Assembly (NCBI GenBank): GCA_018056145.1
Contig: JAGPGE010000082.1
Span: 1-12,236, forward strand
DNA: 12,236 bases
Source: Armatimonadota bacterium
GTDB lineage: Bacteria; Armatimonadota; Zipacnadia; Zipacnadales; JABUFB01
Direction of reading: 5' to 3'
Both the position numbers and the translations under genes were made by a program. This document shows, piece by piece, positions 1 through 6,943 of this stretch (the first letter of the stretch is position 1; the number at the start of each line of letters is the position of its first letter). Below the pieces are notes generated by a model. The model had not been told where the DNA came from. It saw only the letters and a program-made list of their open reading frames with translations, and searched no databases.

Positions 1-140
1 ATCTTGTACCGCCCGCTTCGCGGGCTGTAAGGCTACGGCAGCGGCCCGAGACATTGCGGCGCGTGGTCGACGAGGGGATCGTGCCCCGCCCGCACGACCC
101 CCACCCACTTTCCGCGGTCAGACCCGCCTCATCCCGCCGC

Positions 141-169
141 TTGCCACTGCTCCCGGTAGGGGGTACAAT
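141..169 (+). promoter_or_regulatory. sigma-70-like promoter of the aminotransferase-cupin unit
   Basis: A -35 box TTGCCA (141-146) and a -10 box TACAAT (164-169) are separated by 17 bases, each box matching consensus at 5 of 6 positions. Transcription would start near 176, giving a leader of about 40 bases to the ATG at 218. The rest of 1-217 holds no gene that I can support, only a 6-bp GC hairpin at 11-25 with no T tract. Confidence 0.65.
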
Positions 170-217
170 CCAGCGTCTCTCCGCGCAATGCCTATCCCTC
201 TCGCTGGAGGCAGCACC

Positions 218-1516
218 ATGAGCACTGGCGACCTCGCGCTTCTCGGCGGCAGCCCGCTGGGCGCACCCTCGGCCGATCCTCACCCGCGTTTCTCTCAGCA
301 CACTTTGGACCGAGTGGCCGAGATGCTCGCCAAGCCCCGCACCGTGGGCCTGAACAAGACCATCCCGGAGATCGGCGAAGCCGAGCAGGCTATCGCCGAC
401 TGGCAGGGCGTTCCGCACTGCATGGTCACCAGTTCCGGCCACGCGGCCTTGCACAGTGCGGTGATCGGCCTGGAGATCGCCTGGGGCGACGAGGTCATCA
501 CCACGCCTTTTACCTGGGGCGCGTCAATTGCCTGCATCCTGCATAACAACGCGGTGCCGGTGTTCGTGGATGTCTGCCCTGAGACGGGTCTGATCGATCC
601 GGCGAAGATCGAGGCCGCGATCACCCCGCGCACGAAAGCCATCCTCGCGGTGCACATTTTCGGCCAGGCCGCGAACATGACCGCGATCCGCGAGATCGCT
701 GATCGTCGCGGGCTGCTGGTGATCGAAGACGGCAGCCAGGCCCACGGGTCGATCCACGCCGGACGCAAGGTGGGCACCTTCGGCCACGCCGCCGGGTTCT
801 CGTGCATGGGCGGCAAGCTCCTGGCAGGCGCCGAAGGCGGGTACATGATCACGCCGGACCCGGATGTGTACTGGAAGGCGGCGCTCTGCGGCCAGCACAT
901 GGGCCGTTCACCCGAGCCGGACTTCCCGCATGAGCGCTTCGGGCAGTACGTCGACTCTCTTGTCTACACCTACAGACTGTCGCCGATGATCGCGGTGATC
1001 CTCACCGAACAGCTCAAGAAACTGGATGAGGAAAACGCGGGGCGGCGCCGGAACGTGGCCTGGTTCCGGGAGAAAATGGCCGGCGTGCGCGTGGTCAGCT
1101 TCCCTGAGTACGCGCTCGGTGACGACCCGGTCTATCACATGCTCACCATGAACTATGATCAGGAATACGCGGGCGTGCGCAAGGGTACCTTCTTTGCAGC
1201 GCTGTCCGCAGAGGGCGTTGGCTGCCACCAGTACATCCCGTCGCCGATCACCACCTGGCCGCGGCTGCACTGGCAGACTTACGACGGCCCCAAGGTAATG
1301 TGGACCGAGCCGCTGCGGCAGAACGGCATCGACTACCGTGATGTGGCGGTCCCCAACTGTGAGGCCAAGATCGCGCGTTCCGTGGAGATGGGCTGGAACT
1401 ACGTGACGCCGGACGAGGGTAATATGCAGCGACTGGCTGACGTGTTCGCGAAAGTCGAAGCGAACCTGCCGGCGCTGCGTGACTGGGAAGCCGCGCAGGA
1501 TTCCGCGGCGAGTTGA
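218..1516 (+). CDS. DegT/DnrJ/EryC1/StrS family PLP-dependent aminotransferase
   Basis: This is a 432-residue member of the DegT/DnrJ/EryC1/StrS family. The family transfers amino groups to keto-sugars or cyclitols with pyridoxal phosphate, usually for nucleotide-sugar or natural-product building blocks. The sequence shows the usual landmarks: an N-terminal LALLGG segment, the SSGHAAL cofactor loop (about residues 72-78), the ITTPFTW segment (94-100), VIEDGSQAHG with the PLP-ring aspartate at 171, and the Schiff-base lysine in GGKLLAGAEGG at about 200. The start at 218 is preferred over an in-frame ATG at 188 because GGAGG (206-210) sits 7 bases before it. The cupin gene follows after 19 bases, which suggests one transcript from the promoter at 141-169. 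The exact substrate cannot be read from the sequence, and there are no sugar-nucleotide genes nearby to help. Confidence 0.88.
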   Translation: MSTGDLALLGGSPLGAPSADPHPRFSQHTLDRVAEMLAKPRTVGLNKTIPEIGEAEQAIADWQGVPHCMVTSSGHAALHSAVIGLEIAWGDEVITTPFTWGASIACILHNNAVPVFVDVCPETGLIDPAKIEAAITPRTKAILAVHIFGQAANMTAIREIADRRGLLVIEDGSQAHGSIHAGRKVGTFGHAAGFSCMGGKLLAGAEGGYMITPDPDVYWKAALCGQHMGRSPEPDFPHERFGQYVDSLVYTYRLSPMIAVILTEQLKKLDEENAGRRRNVAWFREKMAGVRVVSFPEYALGDDPVYHMLTMNYDQEYAGVRKGTFFAALSAEGVGCHQYIPSPITTWPRLHWQTYDGPKVMWTEPLRQNGIDYRDVAVPNCEAKIARSVEMGWNYVTPDEGNMQRLADVFAKVEANLPALRDWEAAQDSAAS

Positions 1517-1535
1517 GTGCAGGCGGAGGGATAGC

Positions 1536-1892
1536 ATGCCGGGAGAGCCCTACGTTACCCTTGACGGCTCGTTGATCCGTGAACTGGTGCGCCCGGAGAC
1601 CGAGGGCAGCCGGAACCTGAGCGTTGCCGAGGCCGTTCTGAATCCGGGGCAGCGAACCCATGGGCATGTGCACCAGGAGAGCGAAGAGGTCTACTACGTG
1701 CTCGCGGGTGAAGGCGTGCTGAACATGGGCCCGCGGCAGGTCGAGGTCCGGCCGGGAGAAGCCATCCTGATCCCGCCGGGCTGCGAGCACAGTGTTCTGT
1801 GCGCGGGGCCGGAGCCGCTCCGGATCCTGTGTCTCTGCGCCCCGCCATACCAGCACGAAGACACGGAGATCACCGACCCGGTCACGGTCTGA
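1536..1892 (+). CDS. small single-domain cupin protein
   Basis: This is a 118-residue single-domain cupin (beta-barrel fold). Cupin motif 1 is visible as HGHVHQESEE, with likely metal ligands His44, His46 and Glu50 or Glu51. Motif 2 is GEAILIPPGCEH, supplying His85. The 3-His/1-Glu set is complete, so a metal-binding enzyme or sensor is likely, but small cupins have too many roles to assign a reaction. The start at 1536 has GGAGGG at 1525-1530, five bases upstream. The gene follows the aminotransferase by 19 bases and is probably co-transcribed, so it may act on the same metabolite, for example as an isomerase, epimerase or oxygenase of a sugar or acid. That link is inference from position only. 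Confidence 0.85.
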   Translation: MPGEPYVTLDGSLIRELVRPETEGSRNLSVAEAVLNPGQRTHGHVHQESEEVYYVLAGEGVLNMGPRQVEVRPGEAILIPPGCEHSVLCAGPEPLRILCLCAPPYQHEDTEITDPVTV

Positions 1893-2031
1893 TGCGCAAC
1901 GCCGATGTGCGCGCGTCTGCTGCAACGGGCACTCGCATCCTGTGTCGAATAGACGGGCAACAGCACCGGGTTTCCCCGGCATCATCTCACCATTCGCCAG
2001 CCTTCGAGCTGTCTGGACCAGGGGTCTTACG

Positions 2032-3042
2032 ATGTGGTGCTGCATGACGCAACGGCCTGGAATCTTCTCAAGCTTCAGGCGTCTCATCGTTCGCCTAGTT
2101 CGCCGGGCCGCCTCCGCAGGTCTCATGCTCATCCTGGCGCTCACGCCCCTTGGCATGGCCTCCTGCGGGGATGACGTGGATCGGGGACGAGTCGTGGCCA
2201 CCGTCAATGGCCAGGACATCACCTACGGTGAACTTCTGAGGGAACTCGAAGAGCGGCAGGGCCCGGTTGCGCTGATGGACCTCATCGATGAGTCTATAGT
2301 CCGGCAGGAGGCGGAAAAGCGCGGCATCAAGCTGTCCGAGGAGGATCGGCGCCTCGCCATTGAACGCGCTGCTGCCCGGGTGGGGTCCATGGCCGACCTC
2401 AAGACTCGCCTGGATGAAACGGGCATCTCGATGGACGCCTACGCGCGCAGCGTCGAGACCGACGTGCTCCTGGACCGCATCGCCCGTGAGGAAGTAAAAG
2501 TCTCGGACAACGAGGTCAGCCACTACTACCACGAGAACATCGCCGAGTTTGAGCGCGGACCCCGGGTGCATGCCCGGATGATGCTGTTCACCGACCGCGG
2601 CAGCGCCGAAGCGGTCGCGGAGGTGCTGAAGGACCCCGAAGCCGACTTCGCGGGCCTGGCGAAGAGCCTTTCCGAAGACGCCGCAACCGGCCCTGAAGGC
2701 GGCGACATGGGGTACTTCGAGAAGGACGACTACGCCGAAGCCATCAGCAACGTGGCCTTCAAGCTCGAGCCGAAAGCCATCAGTGATATCGTCCAGGTGC
2801 CCGATGGCTGGGTGATCCTGCAGGTGCTGGACCGCAAGCCGGCCGGGCCGCTTCCTCTCGACGAAGTCAGAGACCAGATTCGCCAGCGCCTGATCCACGA
2901 GAAGACCCAGGTCATGCGCGGCCAGTGGTTGCTCGAAGCCCGCAAGGCAACCAACGTGCGCATCAGAGACAAGAGGCTCCGTGAGGAGTTCGAGAAGCGG
3001 ATCGAGGTCCTCAAGCCACCACCCATGCCCGGCCAGCTCTGA
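2032..3042 (+). CDS. PpiC/SurA-like parvulin peptidyl-prolyl isomerase, predicted lipoprotein
   Basis: This is a predicted exported foldase of 336 residues. An arginine-rich N-terminus (residues 16-25) and a hydrophobic stretch (about 29-41) end in MASC, giving a lipidated Cys45. The -3 position is Met rather than the more usual Leu, so the lipobox is imperfect but plausible. An N-terminal SurA/PrsA-like segment (VATVNGQDITYGEL, about 55-68) is followed by helices with charged repeats. A parvulin domain spans about 179-268, with the diagnostic GGDMGYF at 223-229. Parvulins catalyse cis-trans isomerisation of X-Pro bonds and help fold secreted proteins. The start at 2032 is chosen because AGGGG (2020-2024) lies 7 bases upstream. 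ATG 2044 is an alternative that leaves the mature protein unchanged. No convincing promoter was found in the 139-base gap after the cupin. Confidence 0.85.
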   Translation: MWCCMTQRPGIFSSFRRLIVRLVRRAASAGLMLILALTPLGMASCGDDVDRGRVVATVNGQDITYGELLRELEERQGPVALMDLIDESIVRQEAEKRGIKLSEEDRRLAIERAAARVGSMADLKTRLDETGISMDAYARSVETDVLLDRIAREEVKVSDNEVSHYYHENIAEFERGPRVHARMMLFTDRGSAEAVAEVLKDPEADFAGLAKSLSEDAATGPEGGDMGYFEKDDYAEAISNVAFKLEPKAISDIVQVPDGWVILQVLDRKPAGPLPLDEVRDQIRQRLIHEKTQVMRGQWLLEARKATNVRIRDKRLREEFEKRIEVLKPPPMPGQL

Positions 3043-3065
3043 TCCGGTCCATCCCCAGCAAACAT

Positions 3066-3096
3066 AACGGCCTGCTCTCAGCGAGAGCAGGCCGTT
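3066..3096. terminator. bidirectional hairpin terminator between convergent genes
   Basis: A perfect 14-bp inverted repeat (3066-3079 and 3083-3096) encloses a three-base loop AGC. It lies 23 bases after the lipoprotein stop and 32 bases beyond the glyA stop, exactly where two convergent genes meet. The arms end in AA/TT, so each strand has a short T run (TTTG) after the stem, shorter than a classical U tract. The position and stem strength make termination in both directions the likely role. Confidence 0.8.
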
Positions 3097-3128
3097 TGAC
3101 TTTCACGGGCGCCTGTCAGAGCCGCCAC

Positions 3129-4394
3129 CTACAGGCTCTGGTAGATCGGGAAGGCCTCGCAGAGTTCCTCCACTTCCTTGCGCACCTGCGCCAGCACGTC
3201 CTCATTGGGGGAACCGTCGGAATTGCGGCCCTCATGGATGACACGCGCCATCCAGTCGCCGATGAGCTTCATCTCCGGCTCTTTCATCTGGCGGGTCGTG
3301 ATGGCGGGGGTCCCAGGGCGGATGCCCGAGGTTTCCTGGGCCCCCAGGGGGTCGTTGGGCACCAGGTTCTTATTGAGCACGATACCCGCCGCTTCAAGCA
3401 GGTCCGCGGCGATCTTGCCGCTGATGTTCTTGTTCGTGAGCCGGACCAGCAGCAGGTGATTGTCGGTGCCGCCGGTCACCAAGTCGAAGTCGTGCTCCTG
3501 TAGCGTGCGCGCAAGAGCCTGGGCGTTGCGGATGATCTGCCGCTGGTACTCGCGGAACCCGAACTCCTGGGCCTCCCGGAAAGCGACGGCCTTCGCCGCG
3601 ATGATGTGCATGAGCGGGCCGGCCTGGACGCCGGGGAACACCGCGCGGTCCAGGGCCTTCGCCCACTTCTCCTTGCACAGCGCCAGGGCGCCGCGGGGTC
3701 CGCGCAGGGTTTTGTGGGTGGTGGAAGTCACCACGTCGCAATACGGCACCGGGTCCGGGTGGCACTCAGCCGCGACGAGGCCGCAGATGTGGGCGATGTC
3801 GGCCATCAGGAATGCGCCCACCTCGTCCGCGATCTCCTTGAACCGCCGGAAGTCGATAATCCGCGGGTAGGCGCTTGCCCCGGCGATGATCAGCTTCGGG
3901 CGCACCGCCCGAGCTACCTCAGCGATGGCGTCGTAGTTGAGCTGATCGGTTTCGGGGTCGAGGCCGTAGAAGTGGCAGTCGTAGTTCTGCCCGCTGAAGT
4001 TCACCTTGTCGCCGTGGGTTAGGTGTCCGCCCTGCGGGACGCTCATGGCAAGGATGCGGTCACCCTTCTCCAGCAGCGCCCAGTAGGCCGCCATGTTGGC
4101 CGCAGTGCCGGTGTGGGGCTGGACATTGGCATGGTCGGCCCGAAAGATTGCCCTGGCGCGGTCGATCGCGAGTTGCTCGATCTTGTCGTAGTTCTCGCAG
4201 CCATTGTAGTAGCGCCGGAACGGGTAGCCTTCGGCGTACTTGTTGGTGAGAACCGAACCGGACGCGGCCATGACCGCGCGGCTGGCGTAGTTCTCTGACG
4301 GGATCATCATCAGTGTTCGCTGCTGGCGCTCAAGCTCGGCCTGCATGATGCGGGCGAGTTCGTAATCAGCCTCGAGAATGCTGCGCTCCATCAT
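3129..4394 (-). CDS. glyA: serine hydroxymethyltransferase (glycine hydroxymethyltransferase)
   Basis: GlyA is a cytoplasmic PLP enzyme that converts serine and tetrahydrofolate to glycine and 5,10-methylene-THF, the main entry to one-carbon metabolism. Visible family signatures are MMIPSENYAS, TNKYAEGYP, RYYNGCENYDKIE, VQPHTGTAAN, MADIAHICGLV and the PLP-lysine motif STTHKTLRGPRG with Lys228. Starting at 4394 gives 421 residues, the usual length for bacterial SHMT (E. coli has 417), and GGAGG lies 11 bases upstream (4406-4410). The frame stays open to 4556, with an ATG at 4448, but that extra N-terminus is proline/arginine-rich, unlike the family, and lacks a ribosome binding site. It lies downstream of purH and a small ORF on the same strand, fitting a one-carbon/purine cluster. 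The 258 bases upstream contain two hairpins, listed separately, which may carry its regulation. Confidence 0.95.
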   Translation of the reverse strand: MMERSILEADYELARIMQAELERQQRTLMMIPSENYASRAVMAASGSVLTNKYAEGYPFRRYYNGCENYDKIEQLAIDRARAIFRADHANVQPHTGTAANMAAYWALLEKGDRILAMSVPQGGHLTHGDKVNFSGQNYDCHFYGLDPETDQLNYDAIAEVARAVRPKLIIAGASAYPRIIDFRRFKEIADEVGAFLMADIAHICGLVAAECHPDPVPYCDVVTSTTHKTLRGPRGALALCKEKWAKALDRAVFPGVQAGPLMHIIAAKAVAFREAQEFGFREYQRQIIRNAQALARTLQEHDFDLVTGGTDNHLLLVRLTNKNISGKIAADLLEAAGIVLNKNLVPNDPLGAQETSGIRPGTPAITTRQMKEPEMKLIGDWMARVIHEGRNSDGSPNEDVLAQVRKEVEELCEAFPIYQSL

Positions 4395-4460
4395 GGTGCG
4401 GATTTCCTCCGAAAGCAGGTTGAGCCACGGACGTGGCGAGGACGGCATGGCGTCTTCAAT

Positions 4461-4517
4461 GCCCCGGTTCCCGTGGCGTGGCCTGCGAATGAAGCTACGG
4501 GGCCACCGAACCGGGGC
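4461..4517 (-). promoter_or_regulatory. large hairpin in the untranslated leader of glyA
   Basis: A 10-bp perfect stem (4461-4470 with 4508-4517) continues after a 2x1 internal loop into a 5-bp stem (4473-4477 with 4502-4506), closing a loop of about 24 bases. It ends about 66 bases before the glyA start, so it would form in the mRNA leader. I compared it by eye with glycine, THF, ZTP and SAM riboswitch cores and saw no match. No T tract follows it. The structure is seen in the sequence; a regulatory role is inference. Confidence 0.4.
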
Positions 4518-4600
4518 GCGTACCGCAACCGCCTCTTGCCCACTTGCAGCGGCCAAGGTGGGGCATTTCGCGGATCACGCTCCCCGTCAAGGGATTGATG

Positions 4601-4623
4601 GGACCGGCCTGGTCCGCCGGTCC
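4601..4623 (-). terminator. GC-rich hairpin after the small ORF, possible weak terminator
   Basis: A perfect 8-bp stem (4601-4608 with 4616-4623) closes a 7-base loop and lies 29 bases after the stop of the 87-residue ORF. No T run follows on the minus strand, so it may be a processing or mRNA-stabilising hairpin rather than a terminator, or part of the glyA leader fold. Confidence 0.35.
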
Positions 4624-4652
4624 GGGATGCTGTCTTACGTTAGGGGGTGCTT

Positions 4653-4916
4653 CTACTCGTCCTCGTCGGGTGGGGCCTCTTCGGCCTCGGCCAGTGACCG
4701 CCGCAGCTCGGCGATCTCGTCCGGCGCCATATTCCACAGCGGCCCGGAGGACTGACCTGGTCCGGGCTTCTCGCGGTCGTCCGTGGGCACGACCCCTTGT
4801 TCACGCTGTAGCCGCAGGATCGCTCGAGAGATTCGCTGCCTTTGCTCGAACGAAAGTGCGCGGAGCCTGCGGATCAGTTCCTTCTCGAATGCCGAGAGTT
4901 CAAGGTCGTCGGCCAC
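4653..4916 (-). CDS. small charged hypothetical protein between purH and glyA
   Basis: This is an 87-residue protein that I do not recognise. It starts with GTG at 4916, and a GGAG (4926-4929) lies 9 bases upstream. The N-terminal half (about residues 6-40, FEKELIRRLRALSFEQRQR onward) looks helical and amphipathic, with many Arg, Leu and Glu. The middle is proline/glycine-rich (DDREKPGPGQSSGP). The C-terminal third is acidic (EIAELRRSLAEAEEAPPDEDE region) and may form a second helix. It has no signal peptide, membrane segment or cysteines. It begins 39 bases after the purH stop and is probably co-transcribed with purH. The good start context, same-strand position and protein-like composition support a real gene. 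A small protein-interaction partner is possible, but no function is claimed. Confidence 0.65.
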   Translation of the reverse strand: MADDLELSAFEKELIRRLRALSFEQRQRISRAILRLQREQGVVPTDDREKPGPGQSSGPLWNMAPDEIAELRRSLAEAEEAPPDEDE

Positions 4917-4955
4917 GAGTTCCCGCTCCGTGCTGGGTCAGACTGACTGCCCGCA

Positions 4956-6596
4956 TCAATGCCAGAAGTGACGCATGCCTGACAGGACCATCACAACCCC
5001 CGCTTCATCAGCGGCACGGATGACGTCCTCATCCTTCACCGAACCGCCCGGCTGGATGATGGCCACAGCGCCGGTTCTCGCCGCTGACACCAGCCCGTCC
5101 GCCGCCGGGAACATGGCGTCTGAAGCCAGGCATGAGCCCTGGGCCCGGTTGCCCGCTTTACGCGCGGCGATCAGCGACGAGTCGATCCGGCTCATCTGCC
5201 CAGCCCCGCAACCGACCAGCCGCTTGCCCTGCACCAGCACGATGGCGTTGCTCTTCACGTGTTTGGCCACCTTGTCCGCGAACAGCAGGCTCTCGAGTTG
5301 CTCGAGGGTCGGCTGCAGCTTCGTGACCACCTTGACGTCTGCGCGCGCAACGGTCAGGCTGTCAGGCTCCTGCACCACCGCGCCACCGGGTATCTTCTTC
5401 ACGTCGTAGTCCGCAAACCTCCCCGGAGGCGCGAAATCCTTCATCCGCATGACCCGCACGTTCTTCTTCTGCTTCAGGATTTCCAGGGCCTCGTCGGTGT
5501 AGTCCGGGGCGATCACGCACTCGGGGAAAGCGCTGATGATGAAGCTCTCGGTGTCGCCGCTCTCCGCGCGGAACCGCGGCTCAATCACCTCGCGCAGGAA
5601 GTCATTGTTGCCGATCATGGCCGCAACTTCGGCATCCACCAGCCTGTTGAACCCGAAGATTCCTCCGAAGGCGGAGATAGGGTCTCCAGACCATGCATCC
5701 TGGAATGCCTGGGCGATGGTGTCGGCGCTTGCCAAGCCGCAGGGGTTCAGGTGCTTGATCACGCAGGCGGTGGGTTCCTCGAACTCCCGCACGCATTCCA
5801 GGGCGGCGGTGAGGTCCAGGTAGTTGTTGAAGGACAGCTCTTTCTCGCCCAGCAGCTTCTCGGCCAAGGCGATTCCCGGCTCTGCGGCCCCGATCTGCGC
5901 ATATGCCGCTCCGGCCTGGTGCGGGTTCTCGCCATAGCGCAGGTCTGCCCCCTGCTTCACATACCACGGGGCGAAGTACTTCGGGAGCTTCTGGTCTTCC
6001 TCTTTCGTCTGCGCGCACAGGTACTTCACGATTGCGGCGTCGTATTGCCCGGTGTGCGCGAAGGCCTCCAGGGCCAGCTTCTGCCGGGTTGCGAAGCTGA
6101 GGCAGCCGTCATTGGACCGCATCTCCGCGAGAATTTGGTCGTAGAACTCCACCTTGCAGACCACGGCGACGTACTTGTGGTTCTTCGCCGAGGCACGGAG
6201 CATCGTGGGCCCGCCGATGTCGATGTTCTCCACCGCCTCATCCAGCGTGACGCCCTCCCTGGCCACCGTATCCTGGAAGGGATACAGGTTGACCACCACC
6301 ATATCGATCATCTGGATGCCCAGTTCGTCGGCCTCGCGCATATGCTCGGCATTATCGCGCACGGCAAGCAGGCCACCGTGCACCCGGGGGTGCAGGGTGA
6401 CCACGCGGTGGTTCATAATCTCGGGGAAGCCCGTGTAGTCCTCAACCGCCTTGACCGGAATCCCGGCCTCCTCAAGCTTCCGCCGGGTTCCGCCGGTGGA
6501 CAGGATCTCCACGCCCAGGTCCACGAGGGCGGTGGCAAACTCAACAACACCCGTCTTGTCGCTTACGCTGATGAGAGCGCGCTGAACCTTGCGCAT
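4956..6596 (-). CDS. purH: bifunctional AICAR transformylase / IMP cyclohydrolase PurH
   Basis: PurH performs the last two steps of de novo purine synthesis in the cytoplasm: AICAR plus 10-formyl-THF to FAICAR, then ring closure to IMP. At 546 residues it is slightly longer than E. coli PurH (529). The N-terminal MGS-like cyclohydrolase domain (about 1-200) has STGGTRRKL, VVNLYPF with Tyr105, NIDIGGPTMLRASAKNH with Asp126 and Lys138. The transformylase domain has RYGENPHQ, the catalytic Lys-His pair in IKHLNPCG (281-282), SAFGGI, KSNAI, GAGQMSR and the terminal MRHFWH. Oddities: Val66 occupies the place of the conserved lysine in RVKTLHP (here RVVTLHP), and the usual DAFFPF motif reads DAMFPA. 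An extra segment of about 20 residues (about 335-355) accounts for part of the added length. GGGGAG lies 8 bases before the ATG. The leader contains a terminator-like hairpin. Confidence 0.95.
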   Translation of the reverse strand: MRKVQRALISVSDKTGVVEFATALVDLGVEILSTGGTRRKLEEAGIPVKAVEDYTGFPEIMNHRVVTLHPRVHGGLLAVRDNAEHMREADELGIQMIDMVVVNLYPFQDTVAREGVTLDEAVENIDIGGPTMLRASAKNHKYVAVVCKVEFYDQILAEMRSNDGCLSFATRQKLALEAFAHTGQYDAAIVKYLCAQTKEEDQKLPKYFAPWYVKQGADLRYGENPHQAGAAYAQIGAAEPGIALAEKLLGEKELSFNNYLDLTAALECVREFEEPTACVIKHLNPCGLASADTIAQAFQDAWSGDPISAFGGIFGFNRLVDAEVAAMIGNNDFLREVIEPRFRAESGDTESFIISAFPECVIAPDYTDEALEILKQKKNVRVMRMKDFAPPGRFADYDVKKIPGGAVVQEPDSLTVARADVKVVTKLQPTLEQLESLLFADKVAKHVKSNAIVLVQGKRLVGCGAGQMSRIDSSLIAARKAGNRAQGSCLASDAMFPAADGLVSAARTGAVAIIQPGGSVKDEDVIRAADEAGVVMVLSGMRHFWH

Positions 6597-6617
6597 GCGT
6601 ACGGCTCCCCTGGCAGG

Positions 6618-6650
6618 AAAAAATGGCCGACACCTCGAGGTTGGGTCGGC
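6618..6650 (-). terminator. intrinsic terminator in the purH leader (candidate attenuator)
   Basis: On the minus strand a 6-bp stem (GCCGAC 6650-6645 with GTCGGC 6631-6626), a 3-base bulge and an inner ACC-TCGA-GGT hairpin (6641-6632) are followed by CA and six T residues (6623-6618). This has the form of a Rho-independent terminator. It lies between the purH promoter (start near 6660) and the purH ribosome binding site, so transcripts could end before the gene. No known riboswitch core precedes it in the short leader of about 60 bases. Confidence 0.6.
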
Positions 6651-6666
6651 TCTCTACAGCGGTCCG

Positions 6667-6695
6667 ATTATAGACCCGCGCCGGGAGGTTGTCAA
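6667..6695 (-). promoter_or_regulatory. consensus sigma-70 promoter of purH
   Basis: The minus strand reads TTGACA (6695-6690), 17 bases, then TATAAT (6672-6667), identical to the sigma-70 consensus at both boxes and spacing. Transcription would start near 6660, about 64 bases before the purH ATG. This is the strongest promoter in the window and probably drives purH and the small ORF, perhaps also glyA. Confidence 0.85.
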
Positions 6696-6807
6696 AACGG
6701 GGCTCGGGGGTTCGGGGTATTCGCCGAAGGTAGGGGAAACGCACTCCAAACCAGCCATGGGATGCGCTCGCAGTCCAGAGCACGGGGCCCCACGGATCGC
6801 GAAGGAT

Positions 6808-6866
6808 GTCACGGGGCCGGTCATGGCGACCGCGGACGGTCGCTTTGCGGCGATGACACCCGTGAC
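6808..6866. repeat. long interrupted inverted repeat between divergent promoters
   Basis: Three nested complementary segments are visible: GTCACGGG/CCCGTGAC (6808-6815 and 6859-6866), GTCAT/ATGAC (6820-6824 and 6853-6857) and GCGACCG/CGGTCGC (6826-6832 and 6837-6843, loop CGGA). Together they give 20 pairs with asymmetric internal loops. It lies upstream of both the purH and thiE promoters, so it is in neither predicted leader. It could be an operator, the core of a small RNA or a relic; none of these is shown. Confidence 0.45.
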
Positions 6867-6909
6867 CTGCGTCCATACCTGCTTGCGGGGAGCGCACCCG
6901 ACGGGGGTT

Positions 6910-6937
6910 TTGCCGCGCCACCGGACCGTGGTATAGT
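6910..6937 (+). promoter_or_regulatory. sigma-70-like promoter of thiE-thiM
   Basis: A -35 box TTGCCG (6910-6915) and -10 box TATAGT (6932-6937) are 16 bases apart. The thiE ATG begins at 6944, only 6 bases after the -10 box, so transcription should begin at or next to the start codon. That leaves no room for a leader, ribosome binding site or riboswitch. Confidence 0.6.
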
Positions 6938-6943
6938 GGCCGC

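Larger units (their letters stand above)
6597..6943. other. divergent intergenic region between purH and thiE
   Basis: This 347-base region contains no supportable gene. It holds, from left to right, the purH ribosome binding site and leader terminator (6618-6650), the purH promoter (6667-6695), about 110 bases with nothing I can identify, a long imperfect inverted repeat (6808-6866), and the thiE promoter (6910-6937). I looked for a TPP riboswitch on both strands because of thiE and found no CTGAGA/ACC-type core. Confidence 0.7.

Noticed and set aside
11..25. GC hairpin near the window start as a terminator
   Set aside because: Six pairs with a TTC loop but no T tract on either strand and no gene end visible to which it could belong.
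1950..1970. CCGGG-TTTC-CCCGG hairpin after the cupin as a terminator
   Set aside because: Only five pairs and no T run follow; too weak to call.
1248..2222. A 324-residue minus-strand frame across the cupin and lipoprotein
   Set aside because: It opposes three better supported genes, and its composition is arginine/proline/alanine-rich without motifs.
4395..4556. N-terminal extension of GlyA up to 4448 or 4556
   Set aside because: The extra residues do not resemble SHMT, the longer starts lack ribosome binding sites, and the ATG at 4394 gives the family length with GGAGG upstream.
4579..4607. Promoter for glyA from TTGACG on the minus strand
   Set aside because: The -35-like box has no acceptable -10 box at 16-18 bases, so it was not called.
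6597..6943. TPP riboswitch before thiE or ZTP riboswitch before purH
   Set aside because: Neither the CTGAGA/ACC and GAACCTGATC core of TPP nor the GGGUCGUGAC...CCGCCUGGGC core of ZTP is present on either strand.
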